From Mycogone perniciosa (lineage: Eukaryota; Ascomycota; Sordariomycetes; Hypocreales; Hypocreaceae): a stretch of DNA of 64,000 bases. Positions 46,269 to 56,310 of the stretch are shown piece after piece (position 1 is the first letter of the stretch; each line of letters opens with the position of its first letter). The stretch covers positions 1 through 64,000 of the forward strand of contig JAOALB010000093.1 of assembly GCA_025331125.1 (NCBI GenBank), written 5' to 3'. Under the pieces are notes generated by a model, which saw nothing but the letters and a program-made list of their open reading frames with translations, made no database searches and was not told where the DNA came from. The translations under genes and the position numbers were made by a program.

Positions 46269-48737
46269 ATGGCCCTCGAAGCACCGTTGCGATCGTCCAC
46301 GGGGAGCCTGCAGTTTCCATTCAATCCTCAAGGGGACATGTCTGCGCATTCCGAGTCAGATGGACCTAGATCCCCATTCAGAGTCATGTACGCAAGACAT
46401 CTTTACAGCTTCGACTTCTATTGCTGATTATTGCTCCAGGTCCTCTCCTCCGCCCACCTCGGACTCCGGCTCTCTTCGGCCCGGCTCCATACACCGGATA
46501 CCATCAAACTTGAATGTCCTGAGTCCCAGTGATATTGTTGGTCCCTCCCCCGTGACATCCAACGGCACGGAGACTACGGAAATTGAGGACGACATATCGG
46601 AGGAGGTGGAGCTGGATCAATTTGCAGACGGACACTCCTCCCGTCGCTCAGAGGTTGGTAGAATTAAGCCCGGTCCTTGGATACAACTTACTGACTCAGT
46701 TGCAGCTCCTGATGCTCACCACAAACCTCCCTGAGGCTGTGCGCCAATCCAACCCGGAGGAAGCTGTCTCGGTCATTCATGCTCCGGAGAGCTTTGCTAG
46801 TTGGGTAGGTCGCATCTCAAAGAGACTGGTTCATGCACACCCAACTGACTGAGCGTAGATGTCTACCGAGCCAACAGCTAGGGCGAGCCCACCAAGCGCA
46901 AGCGAAAGGTCATCACCAAATGCCGGTGAATCCAATCAGGGCAGCCCCAGTGGCCTCGCATTCCGCAATGTCAGATCAGTCCGCTTTACTCAAGACCTGA
47001 TAGTCATTCCGTCTAAAGGCTAACAGGACCCAAAATAGTCTATTTCGCATCCTCCCCGTCCTCCAATTTCTACCGATGTCAAACCCGTGCGATACAGCGT
47101 GGATAGCGCCACTCCTCGGGCTCAAGATCTGCAAGATATGCTTAGTGACGGTAGCCGGATACGTTCAAGCAGCACCAGTAGTCTTGAGAGTGAGTATCCA
47201 AACCATCCTATGAGTGACTTCTTGCTGACCTGAAAAAGATATCGAAGAGCAGACAGAGGCCGAGGGGGACGATGACGACGACTATGACGACCTCCCCGAC
47301 ATCTCACTACAATCCGATGAGATTGCTGCTTTGCGAACTGCCCTACGTGAATGTTGGACTTTGTGTAACACGTTGGCCAGCCTCAGCTTCATCAATCGAT
47401 CAAGGGCATTCAGCAATTCGGCAACCCCAGACGCCAATGAAAAGGCCTGGAAAACTTGCTGGAAACTGTGTCAGCGTCTCTACGACAACCAGGACAAAAC
47501 CGGTCCTTTGAGTGTTAATGTAAATATCGACCTTTGTCGTGATTTCTGCCAAGCCTTGTTTGAGATACGACCACGGCAGAACGAAGTTGCTGACTCCATC
47601 TTTCGAGTCAGCTTTGAGATGAACAACCAGTGAGTTTTGCTTCTATCTCTCTTATTGTCGTCATTGAAACCTAATACGTTCCAAAGCCTATACAGCGCTC
47701 AAGATGGTCGAAATCTCCCGCAGCAATTCCAAGAGAGAACGCTCGACTTTTGCACCACCTTGTGCCATCGTCTTATGAAGCAGCGGGGCGAGCTAATAGC
47801 GGATGAGACCGATCAGCTGCTCCAAGCTTGTTGGTCTCTCGCCGAGATGCTCCTCACTCTTCGGCAGAACAGGAGAGATGGCAAGCCCCCAGATGAGGAG
47901 ATGTTGGGAGCTGCGGTTCAGGCGTGCTGGGAACTGTGCGACATATTCAAGAATAGCTGGGCAAAAGTTCACCCCAACAGGAACACACCTCGGCCAAGCC
48001 AGGCTAGTTTTTTCTCTCACCAATCTGCTGATCAAACTGGTCGCGAAAGCCGGCAGTCCAATCGCTCATCCCTACACTCAAGACGAGAAAGCACCAAGAG
48101 CTCCCATCAGGAGGAACGGCCGCGCAAGCCTCCCCCAGTCCCTGAAACACCAGTTACGGAGTTTGAAGACACACCAATCTCGCCAGAAAGCCGTTCTCCT
48201 CAGATGCCTAACCTTATGGTGCTTGGCCCTACCAGCGACAATGGCCGTGGAGGAAAATGGTCGAGCAGCGCATCGAACCTCTCAAGCTTTTCCCACAACA
48301 GCAACCGGACATCAAGCACAGCAACTACTACTACAGCGACAGAAGATCCCAACATTTCACGGGCCAAGATTCTTGTCCTTCGGGCTGCCATGAATCTCGG
48401 ATTCAACCGTGAAAGTGTCACCGACCCTAAATCAGGACCAAATCAATTGCAGAAATTCGTACAGGCCCTCCCTGTCGGTGCATTTGGCTCTTTGCCAAGT
48501 CACACTGCCCTCCTCAACCAATATAAGAACGCTGTCCTCACGGACGCATTCATTCCGCGCAACCACGTAATGCCTTCTCGAAACAAACGGGTCTCGGCTA
48601 TGGACATGGCTATGAGTATCCAGGCGTTGACCAATAGCTCGCCTCGCTATGCCTACCTGCGCGAGCTCTTCAAACTTGTCTTCCAGTTCCCGATTGACGA
48701 AGTGGATACACGACGAAACGTCAGCATTGTGGTCTAA
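46269..48737 (+). CDS. Conserved fungal protein, likely DUF7624-type; function unknown
   Basis: Seven exons: 46269-46387, 46440-46653, 46706-46804, 46859-46969, 47039-47189, 47239-47629 and 47687-48737; phases agree; 711 residues. The N-terminal ~220 residues are Ser/Pro-rich and disordered, with acidic blocks such as EGDDDDDYDDLPDIS. A helical domain follows (SLQSDEIAALRTALRECWTL, KAWKTCWKLCQRLYDN, VNIDLCRDFCQALFEIRP, LDFCTTLCHRLMKQRGEL, LQACWSLAEMLLTLRQNR, AAVQACWELCDIF). It shows a repeated pattern of C/W-rich helices, possibly a helical-repeat fold. Another Ser-rich linker precedes a conserved C-terminal segment (RAKILVLRAAMNLGFNRE to LVFQFPIDEVDTRR). I recognise it as a widespread Pezizomycotina protein but know no function; the DUF7624 label is from memory and tentative. 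The long upstream leader suggests regulated expression. Confidence 0.8.
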
Positions 48738-49345
48738 GCGAACCCTTCGTGCCCACAATCTGACAATAACTACTTGCTATGTCTCTGCTCTGCATAGAGC
48801 TGGGGACAGTCTGTCACTTCCTGTAGCAACATATTATTACGCGCCACAAGATGAATGTCTGAAAAGAAGAAATGTCACCGATTTTTAGCGACCATCATTT
48901 TGCGGTTCTATATGCACTAGATACCCTTTTATTTATGATTCTTGTTGGGAAAGGCGCTAGTAAGGAGGAGATTGTGGTGTAGAGGATGCATATTTATTGG
49001 ATACGAGAAAGAGAGAGCTCATCATCATCATCACCATCATCATTCGCTTTAATTACCCGTTTTCTTGCGTTGGATATGCCGCGAGGCAAGGGCCTGTACT
49101 CTCTACATATGACGCTTCTTCAACCAGATATGACGAAACTTAATGCCCCCGAGATGCAAGACCCTATTCTGAATGAAATATCCTTGTCCGGCTCTCTCCA
49201 CCTCCCACTCAAGGACCTATTGCTACTGTTGCGATTCCTATCCCGTAATGATGATCCGTTTAAAAGCAAAAAGGGAAAAACGAATTCCAAAAGGATGAAC
49301 AGGCAACTGAATAAAAGAAGTATGTACTCCGTACCCAAGAAAGAA
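48738..49345. other. Convergent 3' intergenic region with a trinucleotide repeat
   Basis: 608 bp between stop codons of the two flanking genes. It contains an ATC/CAT microsatellite at 49021-49043 and a TACTCCGTA nonamer near 49325. No gene is supported. Confidence 0.5.
49021..49043. repeat. (ATC)n microsatellite
   Basis: Seven to eight consecutive ATC/CAT triplets with one interruption, in non-coding sequence. Confidence 0.8.
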
Positions 49346-50024
49346 TTACTCTGATGGCTCTTGTAGATCTGAGAGTGGTGAGATGTCAAATGAAAGCCTA
49401 CCAGGGGGCGGAGAGGGGTAACGCTCGGTTAAGAGCCTTGGATCGATTGTTCCCATGAAGACGCTAGAACTTTCCGTTTCATGGTCGTGTGGCCTATGGG
49501 CTTGAGGATATGATGGCATCGTGGTGGGAGGGTGGTAGATGTGAGGTGCAGGAGGTGCCACAGTACTGGCGGGCTGACTTGCCATGTTGATCATCCCAAG
49601 GCCGTCTACGACAGTGTTGATGATGGCGTTGTCTGGCGTGACATGACCAGGATGTTGAGTGGGAGTGTTGTCGCCCGTTTGCCCGTCTGCCTCGGCTTGT
49701 TCATGGAGAGCCTTGTTGATGGCTTGGGCAGAAGTAGCCGTGAGACCGGTGTATCTCACATTTTGAAAGGGAAACGCCATGGGAGGAGGAACTGTAGCAA
49801 AGGGAGACGGCTCATAGGGGTTGTATGTGATTCTGGCCCAATCTGCTGCCGCAGCCCCTGAAGCAGAGGATGTGCTTTGGGGGGTGTTGTCCCAGGAGGC
49901 GTCTTCGATGGGCACTTCCGCGAAGCCCGGATCGGGTGGTGCCTCTGCGGGTGTATGATGGGGGCTTGTATGAGGCGTTCTGGTGGGTATGGTGTTGGGA
50001 TTGAGAGTCGTTTGGGTATTGTTT

Positions 50025-50058
<34 letters not shown>

Positions 50059-51122
50059 CGAAGTCTTGTGTGTACTCCTGTTGCTTTTGTTGCTCCTGCT
50101 GCGGATGACCCTGGGGGTAGGGGAAACAGGCAAGATGCGGCACGCTTGTATGGTGGTAGTGTGGGAGCTGCTGCGGCGAGGGAAACGTATAGGATTCCGA
50201 TGTCTGATCAACAGCGCAATAGTTGAAGGCTGCCGGAGACGATGTCACGTTCTGCATCAAGGCGGCGGGATTGCTACTGGGAGTTTCCAGACTTTTTAAC
50301 CCGGCAAAGTCCCACGCATAACCACCAATCGACGCCGAGGGTGTGCAGTTGGTGCTCTTTGACGACGACTGATGTGCGGCCTCATATGCACCCATGTACA
50401 CAGTCTCTGCGGGCGTGACTCCGGGCGGGGAGAACATATGCGGATGCGAGGTAACAGATGGGGCCACCATAGTGTTCCATTGGGGTGTCATGGCTGGGTG
50501 TGTTCGTGGGTTCAAGCGCTGCGTCTTGGCTGTGTGTTGAAGCATCCTATATAGGCGATTAGTAACTGGTGATGCTGGCACTGCACCTCGTGGCATCGAT
50601 AGGGCGCAAACAAACCTATCGAAGTCTTCGCCTTCATCTTTGACGCTCCTCTTGCGCTTTGTTGGAGTTCCCAGCCCAGGCGTATGATGTGTATTCGTTG
50701 CCTCGCCTATTTGCTGCGTAGGGGGTCCCGCAACAGTTGGACTGCCAGCTTCCTTCTCCTCCTCATCGAGATCGTTTGATTCGAGCACACTGGACTCGGG
50801 TGATGCGGCCGTCTTTGAGGGCCGAATATTGACCAGCGGGCTGCTATATAAGGGGGGTCGTCGACCATTAGTTATGTGTTCACTTCAAACATTTCACGCC
50901 ATAAGGAGCTGGCACAAACGAAGAGGCCTAGCGGGAACTGACTTACTTGAACCTTGGGTCTTTGCCGTACTTGTTCTTAATGTAGCGAACCTGGTTGTGG
51001 TTCAAACTGCGTCCAAACTTGACCTTGAAGTTACTCTGGATATAGGCTTGCTTCTTCTTGCCCACGACGGCGGAGAGAACCCAGTCGATCTCCTCGTCGC
51101 GGTACTGCGCGGCGCCGACCAT
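49346..51122 (-). CDS. Putative nuclear regulator with N-terminal conserved domain and poly-Asn tract
   Basis: Three exons: 51122-50947, 50843-50616 and 50546-49346; 534 residues. I do not recognise a named family. The first ~55 residues are well ordered and basic (AQYRDEEIDWVLSAVVGKKK, SNFKVKFGRSLNHNQVRYIK). They resemble a small helix-turn-helix or SANT-like unit of the kind seen in fungal proteins that read 'YRDEEIDW...N..Y..I..KYG'. The rest is low complexity: acidic block, basic TPTKRKRSVKDEG (likely nuclear signal), Gln/Pro/His-rich stretches and a run of ten Asn. The second intron is 69 nt, a multiple of three without a stop, so retention would add 23 residues. The start at 51122 is the first true ATG; the frame extends upstream only through a GTG. 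A transcription-factor role is an inference. Confidence 0.7.
50025..50058. repeat. (GTT)n microsatellite encoding a poly-asparagine tract
   Basis: About eleven uninterrupted TTG/GTT triplets on the plus strand, AAC codons on the coding minus strand. They give a run of ten Asn in the protein of the gene at 49346-51122. Pure codon use implies recent expansion and likely length variation between strains. Confidence 0.9.
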
Positions 51123-52020
51123 TGCGCCGGCCTTTCCAAAGGCTTTTCCGTTTGAAGTTCTGCTCACGAAGGTATATCGCTGTCTCCTGCGTGCTTCTTC
51201 GGAGGTGAAATAAAGGGTGGTGTGTATTTCACTGCAGTAGGTAAGTGGTGTCTGTATTCACGAGTGCCCGTTCGTTCGTTTGGAGGGTCGAGTGTCGCGT
51301 TGGTTGTGGTCAAGGTTCTGGGAACGAATGTATGTGAAGAGCCAGGAGGAACGGGGAAAAGTGCAGAGTGCTAAATGCCGATAGATGGAGGCAAAGAAGA
51401 TCTGTGAAAGAGGGAAATCAATGCGAGTAGGCGATGACTGCTCAATCACGGGACCTCATTGACGTATGTGACGACAGAGAGAGAAGAGAAATGATGCAAT
51501 CAGGACTCAAAATAGCCCAAATCGCAATATGCATGAAAGAAACGAAAAAAAATAGTGATGAATGGAAGACAAAAGGACGATAGTGCGTCCTTGAATGGGG
51601 TCAAGGGCAGTGTGTTTATTCTTGGGTTGACTGTTGTGAGAAGCAGTATTGGGATGTTTGTTTCTGCAACTGTTGTGCAAGATGAGGGACAGCTTGCAGT
51701 GAATAATAGGGCGGAGTTGCAGGTATCAGTCAGATTAGCAAACGGCGGAAGAGCGTTGTTTGAACAGACGAACAGGCGAGCACAAGCAAGTCAGATGATG
51801 ACTTCTTCCGGCTTTGCTCCCCATCATTCATCTATAACACTGCTGATTTATTTTGTTTCTCTCCATCTCTATGCTCTATCTATTTGCTCTATCTCTTTGC
51901 TCTATGCTCTATGCTTTATGTCTCTTCTCCAAGTCTCTAGTCTAGTCTACCATCTATAATCTAACGTCTTGTGGTGTCTATCATCCATCACACCTCTCTT
52001 TCTTTTTTCCAAAGACGCCA
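51123..52020. other. Intergenic: promoter of the poly-Asn gene and 3' region of the methyltransferase gene
   Basis: 898 bp between two minus-strand genes. A degenerate tandem of TCTATGC/TCTTTGC-like units lies at about 51868-51925. Otherwise nothing is supported. Confidence 0.5.
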
Positions 52021-53126
52021 TCACACCGTCATCGGCGATCCACCACGTGAGAAAATCCCTAACCAACATCTCACATGTCCAGCATCCTCGTCCTCTATCC
52101 AGTCATCCTGGCCCGCCAGCTCATCTTCCTCCTCGCAGAACAACGGTGTGTCGAGATCCAGCATGGCCTGCTTGAATGCTTCGAGGAGTTTGACTGTTGT
52201 CTCGTCTCTCCGAGGCACCATGACCACAGCGCGCGACTCAGAGCCCAAGGCAAGGTTTTGGCAGATGGCGGAAGCGAGAAGCGTAGGGTGGTCATCGTCA
52301 TACAGCGGGTCGGCGACAAGGACAATCTGGGTTTGAACGTTAGCTTAAGGGAAACAAAGGACACATAAGGTAGAGAGCTTGCCTTGAACTGGAACGGATT
52401 GGCAAAGAGTTCCTGATCAATCTCATCCTCGTCACCACCCCACGTAAGCGGTCCAGCCCTCATACTGCCCCCTCGAGACTCAACCAAACTCCTGTTCTTC
52501 TCGATATTATCCTTGAGGTTTGGCACAATGTTAGGCAAATCGCTCAGCGCCACGGGGGCTTGCCACAAAGCCGCAGCTGCCACGCCCAGCAACCCAGTGC
52601 CTGATCCAAGTTCCAAGACATTAGGGGGAGGCTGACCCAGCGTCTCATCAAAAACCCGGAACAGTGAAGTCGCTGCCAGTCGGGGCAGATGCTGAGAAAG
52701 CACATATGACGACCCCCAAGTCTTGAAGCCAAGCGAGTCCCCCGTCAGAGCAGGCTCCTTGATAATCAGCTCAAACGGCTCACACGCCGCTCCATCCCCA
52801 GCAAACGGCCACCGCCTCGTCACCTCGCCCATGGCCGTCCTTCCACACCTCTCTGACATGCGCTTGCTCGCCAGCTCCCACAGGCCCTCTTGCTTGTCAT
52901 AGTCCTCGATCCATGCCAGAGGACTCTTGATGATGGATGAGAGATACCGTGTTACTTCAGCTTTGCGCTGGCTGGCGAGGGACTCTTGCTGCACGAGAAT
53001 ATCAGAGCGCCGTTGGCTATGGTTCCAGATTGGCGGGCTCAACTCGAGGCTCTGGAGGATACTGAGGAGATCTTCGTAGCTGGGCCGCTGCCACATCTGT
53101 GGGAAATCGAGCGGTTCAAGGGCCAT
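52021..53126 (-). CDS. Rrg1/METTL21-type protein methyltransferase
   Basis: Two exons, 53126-52383 and 52326-52021; 349 residues. Motif I of the class I SAM fold is NVLELGSGTGLLGVAAAAL. It is followed by LSDLPNIVPNLKDNIEKN and, after the splice, VLVADPLYDDDHPTLL (the D/E-P-L-Y motif of family 16 methyltransferases). These enzymes methylate lysines of non-histone proteins in the cytosol or nucleus; the yeast Rrg1 group is linked to glucose-starvation survival. The intron begins GCAAGC after AAG, a GC-AG intron with otherwise perfect donor consensus. Without it the frame runs into sequence lacking the LVADPLYDDD block. The protein is longer at the N-terminus than METTL21 by about 100 residues. 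The specific substrate is unknown. Confidence 0.85.
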
Positions 53127-54201
53127 GGTTAAGAGACAATATCTTGGTGAAATCGTTCTCAATAGTTTCTCAGGGGGCGGAAGAGTCAGGGGCGGAGGGA
53201 GAGAACAAAGGAAACGATGAAATATTTTTTTAAAAAAATTCTCTCTTAATAAAAGAGAGTGAGTCTAAACAGCTATCATGATTGAATAAAATGAGAGGCT
53301 TTCACATATACACAGGCGGTTGAAGTTCAAATGTCGTGTGCACGGGTGAAATTGGACCCTGAGAAAAAAGCGGTGCGGATAGTTCGAATCTCAAACCCAC
53401 ACCCCCCCCCCCCACGTGGGATACCAGTCCAGAACGGTGCATCAAACTGATTCAAACATAATAAACGGAGTATTATTACCCGTCCGCCTTGCCGAAAATG
53501 GCGCTAATAATAATAAGCACTTAGGGACGAAGTATTCCCGCATCAAGGTTAAGTCATCTTGCTTCCTTCGACCGGGTAAACGGATAAAGGGATTATTGTG
53601 CGGAGTACTCCGTAGTCTCAGTCCTAATTTAATCGATAGCTTCCTCAGGAGAGGTCCTGCTGAATCCTTCGGTAATCCGCGACATATTGTATTCCATACT
53701 CCGTAGACTAGTACTACTTATACTCGTAAGTATGACTTCGTATCCCCAGTACGGAGTACGATTGCAAGGTAGGTTGGTGGAAGCCACAGTGATCGGCGAG
53801 ATCTTCAGCGGGATCTTGTATGGTACGGAGATGGTTCCAGCTTCCGAGAGTCTAATGCAAGAAATAGTATTTCAGAATCAAGTCTTCATAAATTGCGCCA
53901 AAGGTCTACCGTTCCGGCTGACGCAGCCTTCAATACAAGTTCTGTAATCAATTCACTATAAGAGTCTCTCTAGAGTATCTCGTGGTATCAGTATCCTGCC
54001 TGCGCCAGAGCGTGCCTTTCCATGTGGCTTCGCTGTTAGATGCAAAATTCCTTTCCCCGTTTCCTAGGTGTAAATGCAAAGATCCCTTATACCGTAACGC
54101 CAAAATTATCCCCATCCTTTTTTGTCCCATTATCGGGTCGTCATTCAACTTCCTGTTTCTCGTAATCCCTGTTTCTGTTTCCTCGCAAAATGCTTTTGTG
54201 C
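53127..54201. other. Intergenic: promoter of the methyltransferase gene and 3' region of the ELL gene
   Basis: About 1.1 kb between two minus-strand genes. It contains a poly-C run (53402-53413), a 7-bp inverted repeat with five-base loop (53241-53259), and nonamers at 53606, 53697 and 53750. No gene is supported. Confidence 0.5.
53402..53413. repeat. Poly-C homopolymer run
   Basis: Twelve C residues in non-coding sequence; length may be uncertain in sequencing reads. Confidence 0.8.
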
Positions 54202-56310
54202 CTAGTCCCTCGCTGGCGAGCACTCTCTGTATATCTCCTTCTTCATGGTCTCTAGTCGGCCCCTCATATCCAGCAAATCAGCCAGCTTTTCGTCGGGGGG
54301 GTTGTCCAATGCCGAGATCTCGTGATGCAACGCCTCGTATTGCTGATAGAACGCCTTGAACTTGTTGGCCTTGCGCAAAATATCCATCGAGACGTTGTCC
54401 GCCGCTCGCCTCTTTACCGCTACCGGCTTGTGCCCTGCTTCCGCCTTGCGCTTCGGCTTCATCACCGGTGGTAGCGGCGCCTCGCTCTCAAGATCCGAGG
54501 CATTCGTCGGTGGAGAGGATGCCAGGGGTGATGACTTCGTCGGAGATGTGGTCTTGCTCTTGAATGACGATGACGCGACGGCGCCGCGTGAGTTCATGCC
54601 GGCGTCAGATGGACGATGCTTGAGCTTGGGGGCTGGTAGCGGTTGTTTCGGCTTGATACGCTTGGACAGTGGAGTTCCGGAGCTAGAGCTGGAGTCGTCA
54701 TCTTCTCGTGGCCTCTTCATTGGCGCCGGCCTGGGGGCAGGTGCCTTGACAGGTGGTCGGCCAGCAACTATCACGGTGTCCTTGATCTTCGGTGGCAGAG
54801 GCTTGGGTTTGGGCTTGGGTTTGGGTTTGACGGCAGGAGCCTCGTCGCCCGAGGTATCTGAATTCACAATGATCTCTTGTGACAACACACGGCCCCCATT
54901 GGCCTTTGAAGAAGCCACTGCTTTGGTCTTTGTTGGCGAAGCCTTCTGAGGAGCAGCAGCCTTAGGCTTAGAGTTCCCGAGTAGTCGCTTAGCCTGCGCT
55001 TCCTGACCGCTAGGCTTCTTCGACTTGGCAGGGAGAGGGTTTGATGATGACCTCGACATCTTTTCTCCTCCAACCTTGGACCTGTCGCTGTCCAGACCAT
55101 CACCAGACGTAGAGCCATCCTCTGCTTTTTGAATCTTGATCGTCGGCGCAGGCTGAGCGGGGCCCTTGGCAAGGTTGGCCTGCAGCCGACTGAGACATTT
55201 TCCTTTCCCACGCTCCTCTTTGGGAAGCAGCCTCTGCCACTCGGGTTCATTCTCAGACAGTCTTTGCTTGTCGTAGTGTCGAACCGCGTTGTCAATCGCC
55301 TTCTGTCGTTCTTCCTTGGTATCATAGTCGTATTTCCACACATCAAGTTCCTTCCAATACGACTTCCTCAACGTCCACTTGTCTAGCTCTGAGTTGTATT
55401 CGGCGACCTTCTCCAGCGTCGGCCTGAACTCGCTCTGCTTCCCTCCCCATTTCTCTTTTAGATAATCGGTGGTTTGATCCTTCACAGCCAATTCATGAAC
55501 CAACGTAATTCTCTGCTCCTTCGCACGTTCCATAGCCTGCTGCGAGGCGGAGATTACCGGGTTCGATGATGGTGAAGGTGCCGAATTGATACCCGGCGAT
55601 GGTGGGAGGGGACTCGACTTTGAGCCGTAATTTGAGAGGAGCTTGGCCTTGGGCTTTGTCGGCGCCTTCTTTGCGCCGGGCAGCTTGTCAACCATACGTG
55701 CCCTATTATCATGTTAATTATTGCAACACCGACATAACCAGTCGGCGGCACAAACCTCTCTCGCGCTGCATCATGCGCTGCGAACCCATTTTGCAGGGTC
55801 TCAATGTCAGAGTCCAGGCCAGAAGTGGACCCTCTGCTGGAACCCGAAGACCTGGCCCTGGAGTCCACGTCCTTTTCAATTGTGGCCGACCGTGATTTCG
55901 AGACCTGCGGTGGCTTCTGGAATAGGGAGGTTGCGTTCGGGATCCGATCCGCTCTTCGTGTTGATTCGAAAGGTCGGGTGAGGTATAAATCGTATTCGGA
56001 GGACTCTGTCGGGGGAGAGATGTGGTGAGATTTAGAGCCGTATTGCAGCGTCTACCCAGGCGCATTGGTCAGCATGAGACGTCCCACCCTGAGAGGCAAA
56101 ATGGAAAGGTGTAGAACATACCGGTGTCTTGCCCAGGGAAAGACTGAGGTCGTCGCCATTCTGGGCAGCTTGGATTAGTCCCTCGATGACCGAGCTACTA
56201 AGCCGGACATGAAAGGCTTGAAGCGGCGGGCCAGACTCAGAGCCGGAGCCAGAGCCAGAACCAGAGCCAGCCATCAGCAGGCCGCTGTCCGGGACCTTGA
56301 GGGAGTTCAT
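54202..56310 (-). CDS. ELL-type RNA polymerase II elongation factor
   Basis: Three exons: 56310-56122, 56051-55756 and 55702-54202; all phases agree; 661 residues. The N-terminus has FHVRLSSSVIEGLIQAAQNG and LSLGKTPTLQYGSKSHHIS, which follows the ELL N-terminal domain. The C-terminal ~55 residues (KFKAFYQQYEALHHEISALD, then LADLLDMRGRLETMKKEIY) match the occludin/ELL homology domain. The centre is long, disordered and basic, with KPKPKPKPKP and several Lys/Arg nuclear signals. Residues 14-25 are a Gly-Ser run. ELL raises the elongation rate of RNA polymerase II and works in a small complex with an EAF partner in S. pombe and animals. Together with TFIIS this window carries two separate elongation factors. 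Assignment rests on the two end domains and is good but not certain. Confidence 0.8.
54807..54833. repeat. Short tandem repeat coding for a Lys-Pro run
   Basis: Tandem GGGTTT/GGGCTT hexamers on the plus strand encode alternating Lys-Pro in the ELL-type protein. Confidence 0.7.
56231..56272. repeat. Hexamer repeat coding for a Gly-Ser run
   Basis: Degenerate AGAGCC/CGGAGC hexamers encode the (Gly-Ser)n stretch near the N-terminus of the ELL-type protein. Confidence 0.7.

Noticed and set aside
50943..51167. Start of the poly-Asn protein gene at 51167
   Set aside because: That codon is GTG, not ATG; the first ATG in frame is at 51122 and the conserved region begins there.
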